Below, piece after piece: positions 10,259 through 20,023 of a stretch of DNA of 64,000 bases; the stretch's first letter is position 1, and each line of letters opens with the position of its first letter. The notes below the pieces were generated by a model. It ran no database searches. It saw only the letters and a list, made by a program, of their open reading frames with translations, and was not told where the DNA came from. The stretch is from Rugamonas sp. (lineage in GTDB: Bacteria > Pseudomonadota > Gammaproteobacteria > Burkholderiales > Burkholderiaceae_D). A program made the position numbers and the translations under genes. The stretch spans positions 62,001 to 126,000 of the forward strand of contig NZ_JANXMI010000038.1 of the NCBI RefSeq assembly GCF_025354735.1, read 5' to 3'.

Positions 10259-11236
10259 CTAGTAAGGTCCGCGTACCGCCGCGTGGATGTGCTCGCGATA
10301 CAGCTTGGCCAGACCCTGATGCACTTCCGCCGGCAGCGGCGGCAACGCGGCGGCGGCGGCATTGGCGCTGACCTGCGCCGGCGAGCTGGCGCCGGGAATG
10401 ACGACGGACACCGCGTCCTGGTCGAGCAGCCAGCGCAGCGCCATCTGCGCCATCGTCATCGACGGCGGCACGAAGCCGGCCACCTGTTCGGCCAGCGCCA
10501 CGCCGGTCGCGAATTCGATGCCGGCGAAGGTTTCGCCGACGTTGAATTGCTGGCCGTCGCGGTTGAAGTTGCGGTGGTCGTCGGCGCCGAACACGGTGTC
10601 GCGCGTCATCTTGCCGCTCAACAGGCCGCTCGCCAGCGGCAGCCGCACGATGATGCCCACGCCCTGGGCCCGCGCGCGCGGCAGCAATTCTTCAAGCGGC
10701 TTCTGGCGGAAGATATTGAAGATCACTTGCAGCGAAGTGAGACCTTCTTGTTCCAGGCACAGCAAGCCCTCCTCCACCGTCTCGACGCTGGCGCCGAAGC
10801 GGGCGATCATGCCGTCGTCGCGCATTTCGCGCAGCCAGTCGAAGATCTTCCCTTCGCGCAGCACGGCCGGCGGCACGCAGTGCAGCTGGGTCAGGTCGAG
10901 CTGGCGCACGCCGAGCCGCTCCATCGAGCGTTCGGTGGCGGCGCGCACGCTCTCGCGCGTGTAGCCGTCGGGATAGATGGCGCCGCGACCCACTTTGGTG
11001 GCCACGGTCAGGTCGTCGTGGTTAGCGAGGAACTGGCCGATCGAGCGCTCACTGGCGCCGTCACCGTAGACGTCGGCCGTGTCGATGAAGCGCAGGCCGG
11101 ATTGATAGGCTTGCTCGAGGATGGCCTGCGCCACGTCGTTGTTCCAGTCCTTGCCCCAACCGCCGCCCAGCTGCCAGCAGCCGAGGCCAATTTCCGGCAC
11201 TGTCAAGCCATCGTGTCCTAGTGATCGAGCGTGCAT
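10259..11236 (-). CDS. Aldo/keto reductase
   Basis: A 325-residue (beta/alpha)8 NADPH oxidoreductase. It opens with the AKR signature GLGCWQLGGGWG, and RFIDTADVYGDG carries the catalytic Asp and Tyr. ATKVGRG follows with the catalytic Lys. SVVIPGASSPAQV near the C-terminus is the cofactor phosphate-binding motif. AAGGAGA precedes the ATG. It is transcribed toward the small exported gene and away from nadC. The substrate is unknown. Confidence 0.88.
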   Translation of the reverse strand: MHARSLGHDGLTVPEIGLGCWQLGGGWGKDWNNDVAQAILEQAYQSGLRFIDTADVYGDGASERSIGQFLANHDDLTVATKVGRGAIYPDGYTRESVRAATERSMERLGVRQLDLTQLHCVPPAVLREGKIFDWLREMRDDGMIARFGASVETVEEGLLCLEQEGLTSLQVIFNIFRQKPLEELLPRARAQGVGIIVRLPLASGLLSGKMTRDTVFGADDHRNFNRDGQQFNVGETFAGIEFATGVALAEQVAGFVPPSMTMAQMALRWLLDQDAVSVVIPGASSPAQVSANAAAAALPPLPAEVHQGLAKLYREHIHAAVRGPY

Positions 11237-11288
11237 AAATGTCTCCTTTTATTGTTTTCAGGGTCGTCGGGTGAGGACGGAATCGCAA

Positions 11289-12155
11289 TCAGCCGACGAT
11301 GCGCAGCGAATAATCGGTCGCCCGCACATCCTTGGTCAGGCTGCCGACCGAGATGCGGTCGACGCCCGTTTCGGCGATGGCGCGCACGGTGGCGAAGTTG
11401 ATGCCGCCGGACGCTTCGAGTAGCGCGCGGCCGGCGTTCAGCGCGACGGCCGCGCGCAGCATGGCGAGATCGAAGTTATCGAGCAGCACCGACACCGCGC
11501 CCGCCGCCAGCGCCTCTTCCAGCTCGGCCAGGCTTTCGACTTCGACCTGGATCGACACGCCGGCGTCCAGTTTCGCCGCCGCGGCCAGGGCCGCCGTGAT
11601 GCCGCCGGCCGCCGCGATATGGTTTTCCTTAATCAGGATACCGTCGTACAGCGCCAGGCGCTGGTTCTGGCCACCGCCGACGCGCACCGCATACTTCTGC
11701 GCCAGGCGCAAACCGGGCAGGGTCTTGCGCGTGTCGAGTATCGCGGCCGAAGTGCCGGCCACCAGGTCGACGTAGCGCCGCGTTGCGCTGGCCACGCCCG
11801 ACAGCAGTTGCAGGAAGTTGAGCGCGCCGCGTTCGGCCGTCAGCAGCGCGCGCGCCGGGCCCTGTATGGTGCAGACGACGCTGTCGGCCGTCATCGCGTC
11901 GCCCTCGGCGTAATGCCAGTCGATGGCGATGCCGGCGTGGACGCACAGCATGACGCCCTCGAACCACGGCGCGCCGCACAGCACCGCGTCTTCGCGCACG
12001 ATCACGCGGGCGATGGCGCGGCCTTCCGGCACCAGCTTGCCCGTGACGTCGCCGCTGCCCACGTCTTCCAGCAGCGCCACCAGCAGGTTGGCCTCGAAGG
12101 CGGCCTTCAAGGGCGCGTCGAACGGCGCGAAGGTATTGAGCAGAGTACTCATCAT
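11289..12155 (-). CDS. nadC: Nicotinate-nucleotide pyrophosphorylase (carboxylating)
   Basis: The enzyme condenses quinolinate with PRPP to give nicotinate mononucleotide in de novo NAD synthesis. Family motifs are [10 protein letters not shown] around residue 145, [13 protein letters not shown] with substrate-binding Arg and Lys, IKENHI and SGGIN. The 288-residue length is typical. Its first ATG overlaps the TGA of nadA, so the two are translationally coupled, and quinolinate made by NadA feeds this step. GGGQN stands where GGG-X-NHR is usual, a minor variation. Confidence 0.95.
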   Translation of the reverse strand: MMSTLLNTFAPFDAPLKAAFEANLLVALLEDVGSGDVTGKLVPEGRAIARVIVREDAVLCGAPWFEGVMLCVHAGIAIDWHYAEGDAMTADSVVCTIQGPARALLTAERGALNFLQLLSGVASATRRYVDLVAGTSAAILDTRKTLPGLRLAQKYAVRVGGGQNQRLALYDGILIKENHIAAAGGITAALAAAAKLDAGVSIQVEVESLAELEEALAAGAVSVLLDNFDLAMLRAAVALNAGRALLEASGGINFATVRAIAETGVDRISVGSLTKDVRATDYSLRIVG

Positions 12156-13285
12156 GCCGGACCGATACCGGTGAACAGTTTTGCTTCCTGCGCCAGGTCG
12201 GGACCCGGCTGCACATGGACTTTTTTCGCGGCCGCGAAATCGAGCATGCGGTTGATCGAGCGCACCGCCGCCTTGCCGGTGTCGGCGTCGACGTGGATTT
12301 CGTTGCCCATGTTTTCCAGCACGTCGGCCAGGTTCTGCAAGCCGTTCATCGCCATCCACGGGCAGTGCGCGCAGCTCTTGCAGGTGGCGCTGTTGCCGGC
12401 CGTCGGCGCTTCGATGAAGCGCTTGGTCGGCGCGGCCGCGCGCATCTTGTGCAGGATGCCGTTGTCGGTGGCGACGATGAAGGTGTCGGCGTCCGATTCG
12501 ACGGCCGCGTTGATGATCTGCGTGGTCGAGCCGACGACGTCGGCCAGCGCCACCACATTGGCCGGCGACTCTGGATGGACCAGCACTTTCGCGTTGGGAT
12601 ATTCGGCCTTCAGCAGCTCGAGTTCCGTGGCCTTGAATTCGTCGTGGACCAGGCAGGAGCCCTGCCACAGCAGCATGTCGGCGCCGGTTTTCTTTTGGAT
12701 GTAGGAGCCCAGGTGCTTGTCCGGCGCCCACAGGATTTTTTTGCCCTGCGCGTGCAGGTGGGCCACGATATCGAGGCCGATCGACGACGTCACCATCCAG
12801 TCGGCGCGCGCCTTGACGGCGGCGCTGGTGTTGGCGTAGACGACCACCGTGCGGTCCGGGTGGGCGTCGCAGAAGGCCGCGAATTCGTCGGCCGGACAGC
12901 CCAGGTCGAGCGAACAGGTAGCGTCCAGGTCGGGCATCAGGATGCGTTTTTCGGGACTAAGGATCTTGGCCGTTTCGCCCATGAAGCGCACGCCGGCGAC
13001 CACCAGGGTCTGGGCCGGATGGTCGCGGCCGAAGCGCGCCATTTCCAGCGAATCGGAGACGCAGCCGCCGGTTTCCTCGGCCAGGTCCTGCAGGTCGGCG
13101 TCGACGTAGTAGTGCGCGACGAGCACCGCTTCGCGCTCCTTGAGCAGGCGTTTGATTTTTTCTTTGAGGGCGGTTTTTTCAGCCGGCGACGGCGTCGCGG
13201 GGGTGCGCGCCCAGGCCAGTGCGGTGCAACTGGCGCCGTCTTGTGGATGTTCGTACTCGACGGGTTTGATCTGTAAGATTTGCAT
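12152..13285 (-). CDS. nadA: Quinolinate synthase A
   Basis: NadA condenses iminoaspartate with dihydroxyacetone phosphate to quinolinate and needs a 4Fe-4S cluster. The 377-residue product has [18 protein letters not shown], a Cys in [24 protein letters not shown], and the late cysteines of CKSCAHCPW. These fit the cluster-binding pattern. It is the upstream gene of the nadA-nadC pair. No nadB is adjacent. The ATG has only a weak ribosome binding site. Confidence 0.95.
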   Translation of the reverse strand: MQILQIKPVEYEHPQDGASCTALAWARTPATPSPAEKTALKEKIKRLLKEREAVLVAHYYVDADLQDLAEETGGCVSDSLEMARFGRDHPAQTLVVAGVRFMGETAKILSPEKRILMPDLDATCSLDLGCPADEFAAFCDAHPDRTVVVYANTSAAVKARADWMVTSSIGLDIVAHLHAQGKKILWAPDKHLGSYIQKKTGADMLLWQGSCLVHDEFKATELELLKAEYPNAKVLVHPESPANVVALADVVGSTTQIINAAVESDADTFIVATDNGILHKMRAAAPTKRFIEAPTAGNSATCKSCAHCPWMAMNGLQNLADVLENMGNEIHVDADTGKAAVRSINRMLDFAAAKKVHVQPGPDLAQEAKLFTGIGPA

Positions 13286-13388
13286 GATGTTCGGTGGCGA
13301 AACTACGGAAGCGACACTATCTCATATTGCGGCCATCCTTGCCCGGCGCCGCCGGGGCGCAGGGCAAGGACGCTAGAACCATCGGGAT

Positions 13389-14990
13389 TTAATCGATGCC
13401 CTGGCTGGTCAGGTAGTCTTCATAATTGCCGCGGAAATCGATGATCTCGTTTTCCTTGATTTCGATGATGCGGTTGGCCAGCGACGACACGAACTCGCGG
13501 TCGTGCGACACGAACACCAGGGTGCCCGCGTATTTTTCCAGCGCCACGTTGAGCGACTCGATGGACTCCATGTCCATGTGGTTGGTCGGCTCGTCCATCA
13601 GCAGCACGTTGTGCCGGCCCAGCATCAGCTTACCGTACATCATGCGGCCTTTCTCGCCGCCGGACAGCACCTTGACCGACTTCTTCACCTCGTCGCCGCC
13701 GAACAGCAGACGGCCCAGGATGGAGCGCACGGCCTGGTCGTCGTCGCCCTCCTTGGTCCATTTGCCCATCCACTCGGCCAGCGGAGTATCGGCCGCGAAT
13801 TCCTCGGTCGGATCCTGCGGCATGTAGCCGACGTTGGCGTTTTCCGCCCACTTGATGCGGCCCTGGTCCGGGTGCAGCTTGGCGATGTCGTCGCCGGCGA
13901 TACAGCGCAGCATGGTGGTCTTGCCGACGCCGTTGGCGCCGATGATGGCGATGCGCTCGCCCGCTTCGACCATGATGCTGAAGTTCTTGAACAACGGGCG
14001 GTCGTAGGTTTTCGAGATGTTCTCGACTTCCACGGCCAGGCGGTGCAGCTTCTTCTCGCCGTCGAAACGGACGAAGGGATAGGCGCGCGACGACGGCTTG
14101 ATGTCGTCGACCTTGATCTTCTCGATCTGCTTGGCGCGCGACGTGGCCTGGCGCGCCTTCGATTTGTTGGCGGCGAAGCGGCGCACGAAGTCCTGCAGTT
14201 CGGCGACCTTCTCCTTGGCCTTGGCGTTGTTCGACAGCTGCTGGTTGCGGGCCTGGGTCGACGCGAACATATACTCGTCGTAGTTGCCCGGGTAGATCTT
14301 CAGCGTGCCGTAATCCATGTCGGCGACGTGGGTGCAGACCTGGTTGAGGAAGTGGCGATCGTGCGAAATGATAATCATGGTGGAGTTGCGCTCGTTGAGC
14401 ACATCTTCCAGCCAGCGGATGGTGTTGATGTCGAGGTTGTTGGTCGGCTCGTCGAGCAGCAGGATGTCGGGATTCGAGAACAGCGCCTGCGCCAGCAGCA
14501 CGCGCAGCTTCCAGCCCGGCGACACGTTGCTCATCGGTCCCTGGTGCAGCTCGATGGCCACGCCGGCGCCCAGCAGCAGTTCGCCGGCGCGCGATTCGGC
14601 CGTGTAGCCGTCGTATTCGGAGACCTTGCCTTCGAGTTCGGCGGCGGCCATGTAGTCGTCGTCGGTCGCCTCGGGGTTGGCGTAGATGGCGTCGCGCTGC
14701 TGCATGGCGGCCCACATTTCGGTGTGGCCCATCATGACCACGTCGAGCACGCGCATGTCTTCAAACGCGAACTGGTCCTGGCGCAGCTTGCCGAGCCGTT
14801 CATTGGTGTCGAGCATCACGGTGCCGCCGGACGAATCGAGGTCGCCGCCGAGGATTTTCATGAAGGTCGACTTGCCGCAGCCGTTGGCGCCGATCAGGCC
14901 ATAGCGGTTGCCATCGCCGAATTTGACGGAGATGTTTTCAAACAGCGGCTTGGCGCCGAATTGCATGGTGATGTTTGCTGTACTTAGCAT
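13389..14990 (-). CDS. ybiT: ABC-F family ATPase YbiT
   Basis: This soluble 533-residue protein has two ABC ATPase domains: Walker [10 protein letters not shown] (about 34) and GANGVGKTT (about 352), with [10 protein letters not shown] and [10 protein letters not shown] as Walker B. The first domain has [14 protein letters not shown] in place of a normal signature, which is characteristic of YbiT, and the second has LSGGEKGR. The interdomain linker is rich in Lys and Arg. ABC-F proteins act on the ribosome E site. A GC-rich inverted repeat without a T run follows near 13340-13370. It is the last clear host gene before the prophage. Confidence 0.92.
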   Translation of the reverse strand: MLSTANITMQFGAKPLFENISVKFGDGNRYGLIGANGCGKSTFMKILGGDLDSSGGTVMLDTNERLGKLRQDQFAFEDMRVLDVVMMGHTEMWAAMQQRDAIYANPEATDDDYMAAAELEGKVSEYDGYTAESRAGELLLGAGVAIELHQGPMSNVSPGWKLRVLLAQALFSNPDILLLDEPTNNLDINTIRWLEDVLNERNSTMIIISHDRHFLNQVCTHVADMDYGTLKIYPGNYDEYMFASTQARNQQLSNNAKAKEKVAELQDFVRRFAANKSKARQATSRAKQIEKIKVDDIKPSSRAYPFVRFDGEKKLHRLAVEVENISKTYDRPLFKNFSIMVEAGERIAIIGANGVGKTTMLRCIAGDDIAKLHPDQGRIKWAENANVGYMPQDPTEEFAADTPLAEWMGKWTKEGDDDQAVRSILGRLLFGGDEVKKSVKVLSGGEKGRMMYGKLMLGRHNVLLMDEPTNHMDMESIESLNVALEKYAGTLVFVSHDREFVSSLANRIIEIKENEIIDFRGNYEDYLTSQGID

Positions 14991-15142
14991 TTACGATTTC
15001 GATGTATTTAGAGTGAAAACAGGCGCTTGTAGGCGAATTTTCGATTATATCATTCACACACAAAACTACTGTATATGACATACTAAAACAATGACTTAGC
15101 GCTGTATATTAAACGGATCGCACTCTTGCGGGCGCCACTGCC

Positions 15143-15484
15143 ATGCAATTCAAGGCAAAGTTTCTAAGTGCTATGAGGGGTCTAGGCAAACCTCGATATA
15201 CCATGATTGAGCGTATGACTTCCGCTCCGTTACATTGGTCTCTAACCCGGTCATGGTCATCGCGCCCTCCCCGATCCATAGGACCACGGCATCGCGTATC
15301 GGTGGTGCTCAGCGCCGCCGATGCGCATCTATGGCTCGACCACAACTTATCGCCAGCGCAGGCCGAGGAACTGGCCCGCAGTGCGGCGCTGGGCGTCGAT
15401 GAGTTCGACTGGTTCAAGGTGTCGACGGAGGTGAATCGCGCCGGCACCGACGGGCCGCAACTGGTTATGCCGCTACCGGCATAG
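15143..15484 (+). pseudogene. C-terminal fragment of an SRAP (YedK/HMCES-like) protein
   Basis: From about 15290 to the stop, the frame reads as the end of an SOS-response-associated peptidase: a VVLSAADAHLWLD segment, then FDWFKVSTEVN and a GPQLVMPLP ending. The N-terminal catalytic Cys (MCGR) and most of the fold are missing. The residues before 15290 do not look like SRAP. Full proteins cross-link to abasic sites in single-stranded DNA. Its end overlaps the convergent DUF1353 gene by 20 bases. It may be a host gene cut by integration or a decayed phage gene. Confidence 0.5.
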
Positions 15485-15860
15485 GCACTGCCACCGGATC
15501 CGGACCCCAGTGCGAACCGCCGCCGAAGCGCACGGCGACGAAAAATGCTTCGGCCTCGCAGATATCCACGCCGTTCTGCCGCAGCATCTCGCGCAGCACC
15601 TTGTCAGCCGTCTCGCGGTCAACCTCGTGCGAGGTGTACAGCCAGTCGTGGATCGTGCCTGACTTGCGGGCCCGGTTGCCCAGCAGCTCGAAGGCAATCG
15701 GCACGCGCGGCACGCTGCAAAAATCCGTGGTGAAGCCGGCCGGTACCGTCACCACGCGGCCCAGTACCTCGGACATGAAGCCCAGCGGCGCCGTCAGTTG
15801 CCACTTCCCGGACTCATCGTCTTCGATCAGGTCCACCGATAAGTTTCCGATCCAGCTCAT
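15465..15860 (-). CDS. DUF1353-family phage protein
   Basis: The ATG at 15860 has GGGGAG 8 bases upstream, giving 131 residues. The sequence shows the DUF1353 pattern: PAGFTTDFCSVPR, then KSGTIHDWLY with its His-Asp pair, then TADKVLREML. Members are common near lysis or tail genes of temperate phages. The role is unknown. It is the leftmost intact phage gene, at the end of the late operon. Confidence 0.8.
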   Translation of the reverse strand: MSWIGNLSVDLIEDDESGKWQLTAPLGFMSEVLGRVVTVPAGFTTDFCSVPRVPIAFELLGNRARKSGTIHDWLYTSHEVDRETADKVLREMLRQNGVDICEAEAFFVAVRFGGGSHWGPDPVAVPMPVAA

Positions 15861-15908
15861 TTTGACGACTCCCCAAGTAAGGCGCCGCACAGGTCGCGCA
15901 GCGCTGGG

Positions 15909-16080
15909 ATGATTTGCGGATTGCGCAGCGCGGCAGCCCTGAGCGACATCGGCGCGCTGACCAGGCTGGCCAACGGCGCTGCCGAGATCGGCCTCGACCT
16001 GATCAAAGCAACGAAGGACGTCAAGCCGGACGATCAGGCGCCGACGCCGGTGCAGATCCTGATCGGCGTGAAGGACGCAG
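15909..16080 (+). pseudogene. Inverted gene fragment, possibly from a terminase small subunit
   Basis: The plus strand reads smoothly for about 57 codons (segments SDIGALTRLANGAAEIG and KPDDQAPTPVQILIG) before the frame becomes Arg-rich nonsense where it meets the lipoprotein gene. The wording resembles C-terminal parts of some phage small terminase subunits, from memory only. It points opposite to all flanking phage genes and its ends are abrupt. It is therefore most likely a fragment brought in by recombination and not a working gene. Confidence 0.35.
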
Positions 16081-16248
16081 CGCGGCCGCGTACGGCGTGC
16101 CGCAGGCGTCGGCCGTCCAGACGCGAATATTCTCGTCTTCGGCCGCGCGCATGGAGACTGCGGCGGCCGCGGCGTAGCCGTTGACGGCCTGCTGCATGCT
16201 GGCGCAGCCGGTCAAGACGGCCAGCGCCAGGAGTACCAACCGCCTCAT
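16021..16248 (-). CDS. Small phage lipoprotein, probably 3'-truncated
   Basis: The 75-residue product starts MRRLVLLALAVLTGCASM, a lipoprotein signal with the lipobox LTGC. A short Ala-rich helical part follows, then NIRVWTADACGTPYAAALR. After that (from about 16078) it continues as SRRSGSAPASAPDRPA. This tail is antisense to the inverted fragment and looks non-native. The ATG overlaps the TGA of the upstream gene. Its place after the endolysin would suit an outer-membrane spanin (Rz1-like), but no Pro-rich body is seen, so that is only a possibility. Confidence 0.6.
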   Translation of the reverse strand: MRRLVLLALAVLTGCASMQQAVNGYAAAAAVSMRAAEDENIRVWTADACGTPYAAALRPSRRSGSAPASAPDRPA

Positions 16249-16859
16249 GGCGCCGGCCCGGCGGCCATCAACGCGCCGTTGAGCACGATCTGGCCGACGG
16301 TCAAGCCCAGCACGATGCGGTCGTGGTCGGCCGGCGCCAGGCCGGAGCCTTCCACGATCCGCAGCAGCGCCGGCAACGCCGTGCTAGCCAGTGCCTGCAG
16401 ACTGCCCAGGTCGACCGCTGCGCCCGGTACGCACACGGCGCCGACAATCGGCACGGCCCGGCTCAGATCGGCGCCCACGGCTAGCGGCAGGTCTTCGAGC
16501 GCTGCCAGCGATGCTATGGTGATCTGCGCTGCCGGGCAAACTTGGGCGGCCAGTTGCTGCGGCGTCGGGCGCGGCGCGGCGCCGGTGGCGCAGCCGACCA
16601 GCATCACAGCGGCGGCTACCGACGCGAGAATCAGCAGCATGCCGGCATGGGCGAATCCAGCCTGCTTGCCGGCCGTAACCGGCGCGACGGCGCCCGGCGG
16701 GCCGGATGGCGGGAACAGGTCGCGCACGCCGTAACCGAGGAAGCCGCTCACCAGCGCCCAGATGGCGGCCGCGTTCGACGGCGGTGGGAAGTATGAAACG
16801 GCGGCGCCGGCGATGATGGCGAGCATGGAGAAGATTTGCACTGCACTTGGACGGCTCAT
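16245..16859 (-). CDS. Phage membrane protein between endolysin and lipoprotein
   Basis: The ATG at 16859 has AGGTG upstream, giving 204 residues. A GTG at 16868 is in frame. There are two or three hydrophobic segments: residues about 8-28 and 33-50, and a third at 74-95 ending in VMLVGCAT. The rest is soluble, with paired cysteines (VCPAAQ, AVCVPG). It overlaps the lipoprotein start by ATGA. Position suggests a part in lysis or envelope disruption. No family was recognised. Confidence 0.6.
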   Translation of the reverse strand: MSRPSAVQIFSMLAIIAGAAVSYFPPPSNAAAIWALVSGFLGYGVRDLFPPSGPPGAVAPVTAGKQAGFAHAGMLLILASVAAAVMLVGCATGAAPRPTPQQLAAQVCPAAQITIASLAALEDLPLAVGADLSRAVPIVGAVCVPGAAVDLGSLQALASTALPALLRIVEGSGLAPADHDRIVLGLTVGQIVLNGALMAAGPAP

Positions 16860-16868
16860 GGTAATCAC

Positions 16869-17327
16869 CTATGGTTGGTCAAACTGATGGAGGTCATGGG
16901 AATGCATGGTGGCGATGACTTTCACCGCGTAGTCGGGATCGGTGGCGTAGCCGGCGGCGGCCACCGCATGCGTCCAGCCCTCGCCGGTCGATTCTTTCCA
17001 GCAGGCGGCGTAGCGGGGATTAACCGAGAAGAACTTGGCGTGGTCATCGATGCACGCCTGGAAGTCGGGATACATGCGCCAGTTGGCCACCTGGAGCACA
17101 TCCTTGCCGCCGATGTGCTCGGTGCTGGCCATCTGGTAGGTCGGCCCGTGCCATGCTGGATCGGCCTTAATGTTGAACAGGTTGTGCGCCATCAGCGCCG
17201 TGCGCGCCGTGCCCCAACCTGATTCCAGAGCCGCCTGGGCAATCGTGAAGCTGGCCGGGATCTTGGTCAGCGCCGCCGATGCGCGCGCCGCCGACCCGAT
17301 CATGGCGATGAAGGCGGCCGGGCTCAT
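16869..17327 (-). CDS. Phage endolysin, FlgJ-like glucosaminidase (GH73)
   Basis: A 152-residue peptidoglycan hydrolase of the glucosaminidase/FlgJ type. The catalytic glutamate lies in the segment QAALESGWG (Glu35). LFNIKAD and an aromatic WRMYPDFQACIDDHAKF segment follow, as in GH73 enzymes. It has no signal peptide, so it should depend on the holin encoded just upstream. The ATG overlaps the holin stop (ATGA). It degrades the host wall at the end of the lytic cycle. Confidence 0.85.
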   Translation of the reverse strand: MSPAAFIAMIGSAARASAALTKIPASFTIAQAALESGWGTARTALMAHNLFNIKADPAWHGPTYQMASTEHIGGKDVLQVANWRMYPDFQACIDDHAKFFSVNPRYAACWKESTGEGWTHAVAAAGYATDPDYAVKVIATMHSHDLHQFDQP

Positions 17328-17521
17328 TCCTGACCTCGACGGCGATGTTTTTTGAAGCGGTCGATGACCATGAAGATGATCTGCAATGCCACCAGCAGCA
17401 GCGTCAGGATCGTGACCCACTTCTCGATCGGAATGTCCAGTATTCCCGCTACCACGGTGTACACGAGGCCCGGAGATGCATTTGCCGCCACGCTGGCGGC
17501 AGTATCTGGCTGCGGAGTCAT
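17324..17521 (-). CDS. Holin
   Basis: A 65-residue protein with a polar N-terminus, hydrophobic stretches at residues about 19-30 and 34-53, and a basic C-terminal tail (KKHRRR). This is the usual form of small phage holins, which open the inner membrane for the endolysin. It overlaps the endolysin start by ATGA and is preceded by a terminator hairpin that separates it from the tail genes. Confidence 0.75.
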   Translation of the reverse strand: MTPQPDTAASVAANASPGLVYTVVAGILDIPIEKWVTILTLLLVALQIIFMVIDRFKKHRRRGQE

Positions 17522-17560
17522 GCGCCAGCCTCCATTTTATTTTTCATGCGCCTCTTTCAT

Positions 17561-17584
17561 AAAAAAACCCGCCGAAGCGGGTTT
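17561..17584 (-). terminator. Intrinsic terminator between tail and lysis genes
   Basis: Read on the minus strand, an 8-bp stem AAACCCGC/GCGGGTTT with a TTCG loop is followed by a T run. It lies between the last tail gene (ends 17604) and the holin (starts 17521). Lysis genes would need readthrough, antitermination or their own promoter. Confidence 0.8.
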
Positions 17585-17603
17585 GTGGTGGGATGCTGGT
17601 GAA

Positions 17604-17822
17604 TTAGGCGGGGCCTGTCAGCGCCGGCGCGCTGTGAATCAGTTCGCCATCGGCCCAGCTGTAGTCAGGCGCATAGAACCCGTCCGGCAGAGGTGGATCG
17701 ACGATCTCGTACGCGCCGATCACGGTGAACGGCAGGTCGGCGCCGTCGCATACGAGACGGTCATCGAGCATATTGACCGCGGCAAACGGTCCGAACAGGC
17801 CGACAGAGGTTGAGACGATCAT
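17604..17822 (-). CDS. Small protein downstream of the tail fibre
   Basis: A 72-residue frame whose ATG overlaps the tail-fibre stop (ATGA). It contains GAYEIVDPPLPDGFYAPDYSW, a short pattern often found in small proteins after fibre genes, some of which help fibre assembly. There is no membrane segment. The function is inferred only from position. Confidence 0.65.
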   Translation of the reverse strand: MIVSTSVGLFGPFAAVNMLDDRLVCDGADLPFTVIGAYEIVDPPLPDGFYAPDYSWADGELIHSAPALTGPA

Positions 17823-20023
17823 ACGATCCCCACTCGTTGGATGGCGACGGACATCTCCGGCGCCTGGTTGAACGCGAGCCATGCGTTGGTGTCATCGGTG
17901 CCTTTGCAGCAGTGGCGCATGTCGCCGACCAGCGCGATTGGCTTGTTGAGCAACTCGACATAACTGGCAGGCTCGGCCCCGTAGTGGACGCTGAGCTTGC
18001 TGCCATCGGTCATCCCGGCAAAAGAAGTCCGAGGCGTCGTGGCGTACGAGCCAAGATTGTTGCGCGCCGTCTGCACCTTGGGATAGAGCGGGTCGGCCGA
18101 CGACAGCGGCTGCGCATAATTAGCGACGGCGTTCGTTCGGCATTGTCCAAGGATTACCCAGGTGAGCGCACTGATGTACAGCAGCAACGTCCCTGTCGCA
18201 GATGTCACCTGCCAATACATACGCCGGAAAGCATTGCTGCACGCAATAGGAACCGCTGTAGGCGCTGCTGTAAAACCCTTGATAATGTTGCCAGTGCTGT
18301 AGATGGACGGACCAGAACCTGTGTCCGAAAAGGCACTGAATTCGGTGATAAACCTACCGTTGCTGTCGGTTCCGGAAGTGGCGGTATAGATCGGGCTGGC
18401 TGAGAACGCCACGTTGTAATTGCCGGCAGAGACAACCCCTCCAGCGCTGATGGTTGTCACGGCAGTTGACAGCGCGACCTGCGCGCTGAATGCCGGCAAT
18501 GTCCCTGTCATGGTCAGCGATACGCCGACGGCCGTTGTGTTGATGCATACGATGCCCCAAACTGTCGCCCAAAGTTGCGCCATCGAGAAGCTGTCGGTCG
18601 TCGTGCACGCAGTCGAGGCGCTGGATCCCGGGCTTTGCGCGGATCCGGACACTGAGAAGCCTTTCGCGGTGAGGGCTGTGGCACTAATCGTCACGACCGC
18701 GAATGTCGTTGCCGACCAGACGATCAGCGCCGGCGGCCCGACAGTCGTATTCGCCTGCTCTGCGCCGAGGGTCGGTGTCGTCCCAGACACCGTAGCCGCG
18801 ATCGTGCGGATCGACGTGGTGCCGTTCATATAGCCCAGGACGTAGGTGCTTCCCACCACGATCTGCTCCACGATTCGGGCGCAGGTCGCGCCCAGCGTCG
18901 TCGACACCACGCCCCCCGGCGTGATCGTCGTGCCGCTGGTGATCGTCAGCACGACGCTTTGCAGTGCCGTAGTGCCGTCCTGAATCGACTGAACCAGAAC
19001 CTTGCCGGAACTGACAAGCACCCCGGCGACGGTGGCGTCCACACCGGTCGTCGACAGGGTGGCGCGCAGCAGAACTGGCGCACCGAACGTATTGGCGCCG
19101 GCGTCATAGACGACAGCGTGCAGCGATGTGCCGTAGATCAGCAGCAGGGTGTGAGTCGAATCCAGCGTGATCGCACGGATCCAGGTACCGCCACTGCCGC
19201 CGCATGCTGAGGCCAGGGTGACCGAGCCAAGTGCGAGCGTGCCCACCGGTTGGAGGCCGCTGACGGCCCATGAGCCGGCCAAGGTTGAGTTGTCCAGCAG
19301 CCCCACCAGAGCGGTCGTGAAAGGCTGCAAGAAACCGAGGTTTGCCCCGGTCTTGTTTTGAATCTGGATGTCGTAACCGGAGGACCCGTTATTTTTGATC
19401 TGCTGCTGATAGGGGCCGACCAGCAGCGTCGTGGCGTCAGGCTCGACAACGGCGAGGCCCGACAGGCCGGGATCCAGCGACAGCAGGTGGGGGCTGGCGT
19501 TCGTCAGCACCAAGTTGGCGGACATACCAGAGGTATACGAACCACCGAGGCTGCCCGGCACGTAGGCGGGGCCGGACACGCTCACCGTCCAGGCCGCGCT
19601 GGTGCCCGAACCTTGGGTCATCGTGACGCTGATCGTCAGGTCGCCAGTGGTGGAATTGTAGGCCGTGATGTCGCCAAACATCCAGTTCGATGCCGACGCC
19701 GTGATAGCCGCTTTGACGCTGGCGCCAACGGCGAAAGACTTACCAGTCTGCACATTGAGCGTGACAGATCCAGTTGCGATCGGCGCGCTCGTTGTACTGG
19801 AGGCGCTCGTGCCCGGCGCCGACAGCGCCGTGGCGGCGGCGGCGGCGGCGGCCGTCGACGAAGCGGCGGCCCCTTGCGATGCAATTAGGCCGATATTGAC
19901 GTCATGCATCACGTCGCTCAGCATAGGTAATAATCGCGTCTGGAAGCCGCCGTTGCCCATGCCCGTGCTCGGGTCATCGTCGTCCGTGTACGTGTCGCCA
20001 TTTGCGATGACGGTAGTGGTCAT
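17819..20023 (-). CDS. Tail fibre / receptor-binding protein
   Basis: A 734-residue protein at the distal end of the tail module. The N-terminus (residues 1-80) is polar and then turns into an Ala/Ser/Thr-rich helical linker. The remainder is Ser/Thr/Gly/Val-rich beta-type sequence, as in trimeric fibres. Parts around residues 210-330 suggest a propeller-like or beta-sandwich body. It overlaps the genes on both sides by ATGA. It probably decides host range. No catalytic motif was seen. Confidence 0.7.
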   Translation of the reverse strand: MTTTVIANGDTYTDDDDPSTGMGNGGFQTRLLPMLSDVMHDVNIGLIASQGAAASSTAAAAAAATALSAPGTSASSTTSAPIATGSVTLNVQTGKSFAVGASVKAAITASASNWMFGDITAYNSTTGDLTISVTMTQGSGTSAAWTVSVSGPAYVPGSLGGSYTSGMSANLVLTNASPHLLSLDPGLSGLAVVEPDATTLLVGPYQQQIKNNGSSGYDIQIQNKTGANLGFLQPFTTALVGLLDNSTLAGSWAVSGLQPVGTLALGSVTLASACGGSGGTWIRAITLDSTHTLLLIYGTSLHAVVYDAGANTFGAPVLLRATLSTTGVDATVAGVLVSSGKVLVQSIQDGTTALQSVVLTITSGTTITPGGVVSTTLGATCARIVEQIVVGSTYVLGYMNGTTSIRTIAATVSGTTPTLGAEQANTTVGPPALIVWSATTFAVVTISATALTAKGFSVSGSAQSPGSSASTACTTTDSFSMAQLWATVWGIVCINTTAVGVSLTMTGTLPAFSAQVALSTAVTTISAGGVVSAGNYNVAFSASPIYTATSGTDSNGRFITEFSAFSDTGSGPSIYSTGNIIKGFTAAPTAVPIACSNAFRRMYWQVTSATGTLLLYISALTWVILGQCRTNAVANYAQPLSSADPLYPKVQTARNNLGSYATTPRTSFAGMTDGSKLSVHYGAEPASYVELLNKPIALVGDMRHCCKGTDDTNAWLAFNQAPEMSVAIQRVGIV

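Noticed and set aside
15040-15115. CTGTATAT motifs near the ybiT start as LexA boxes
   Set aside because: The second half-site ACAG is missing at the required distance in both.
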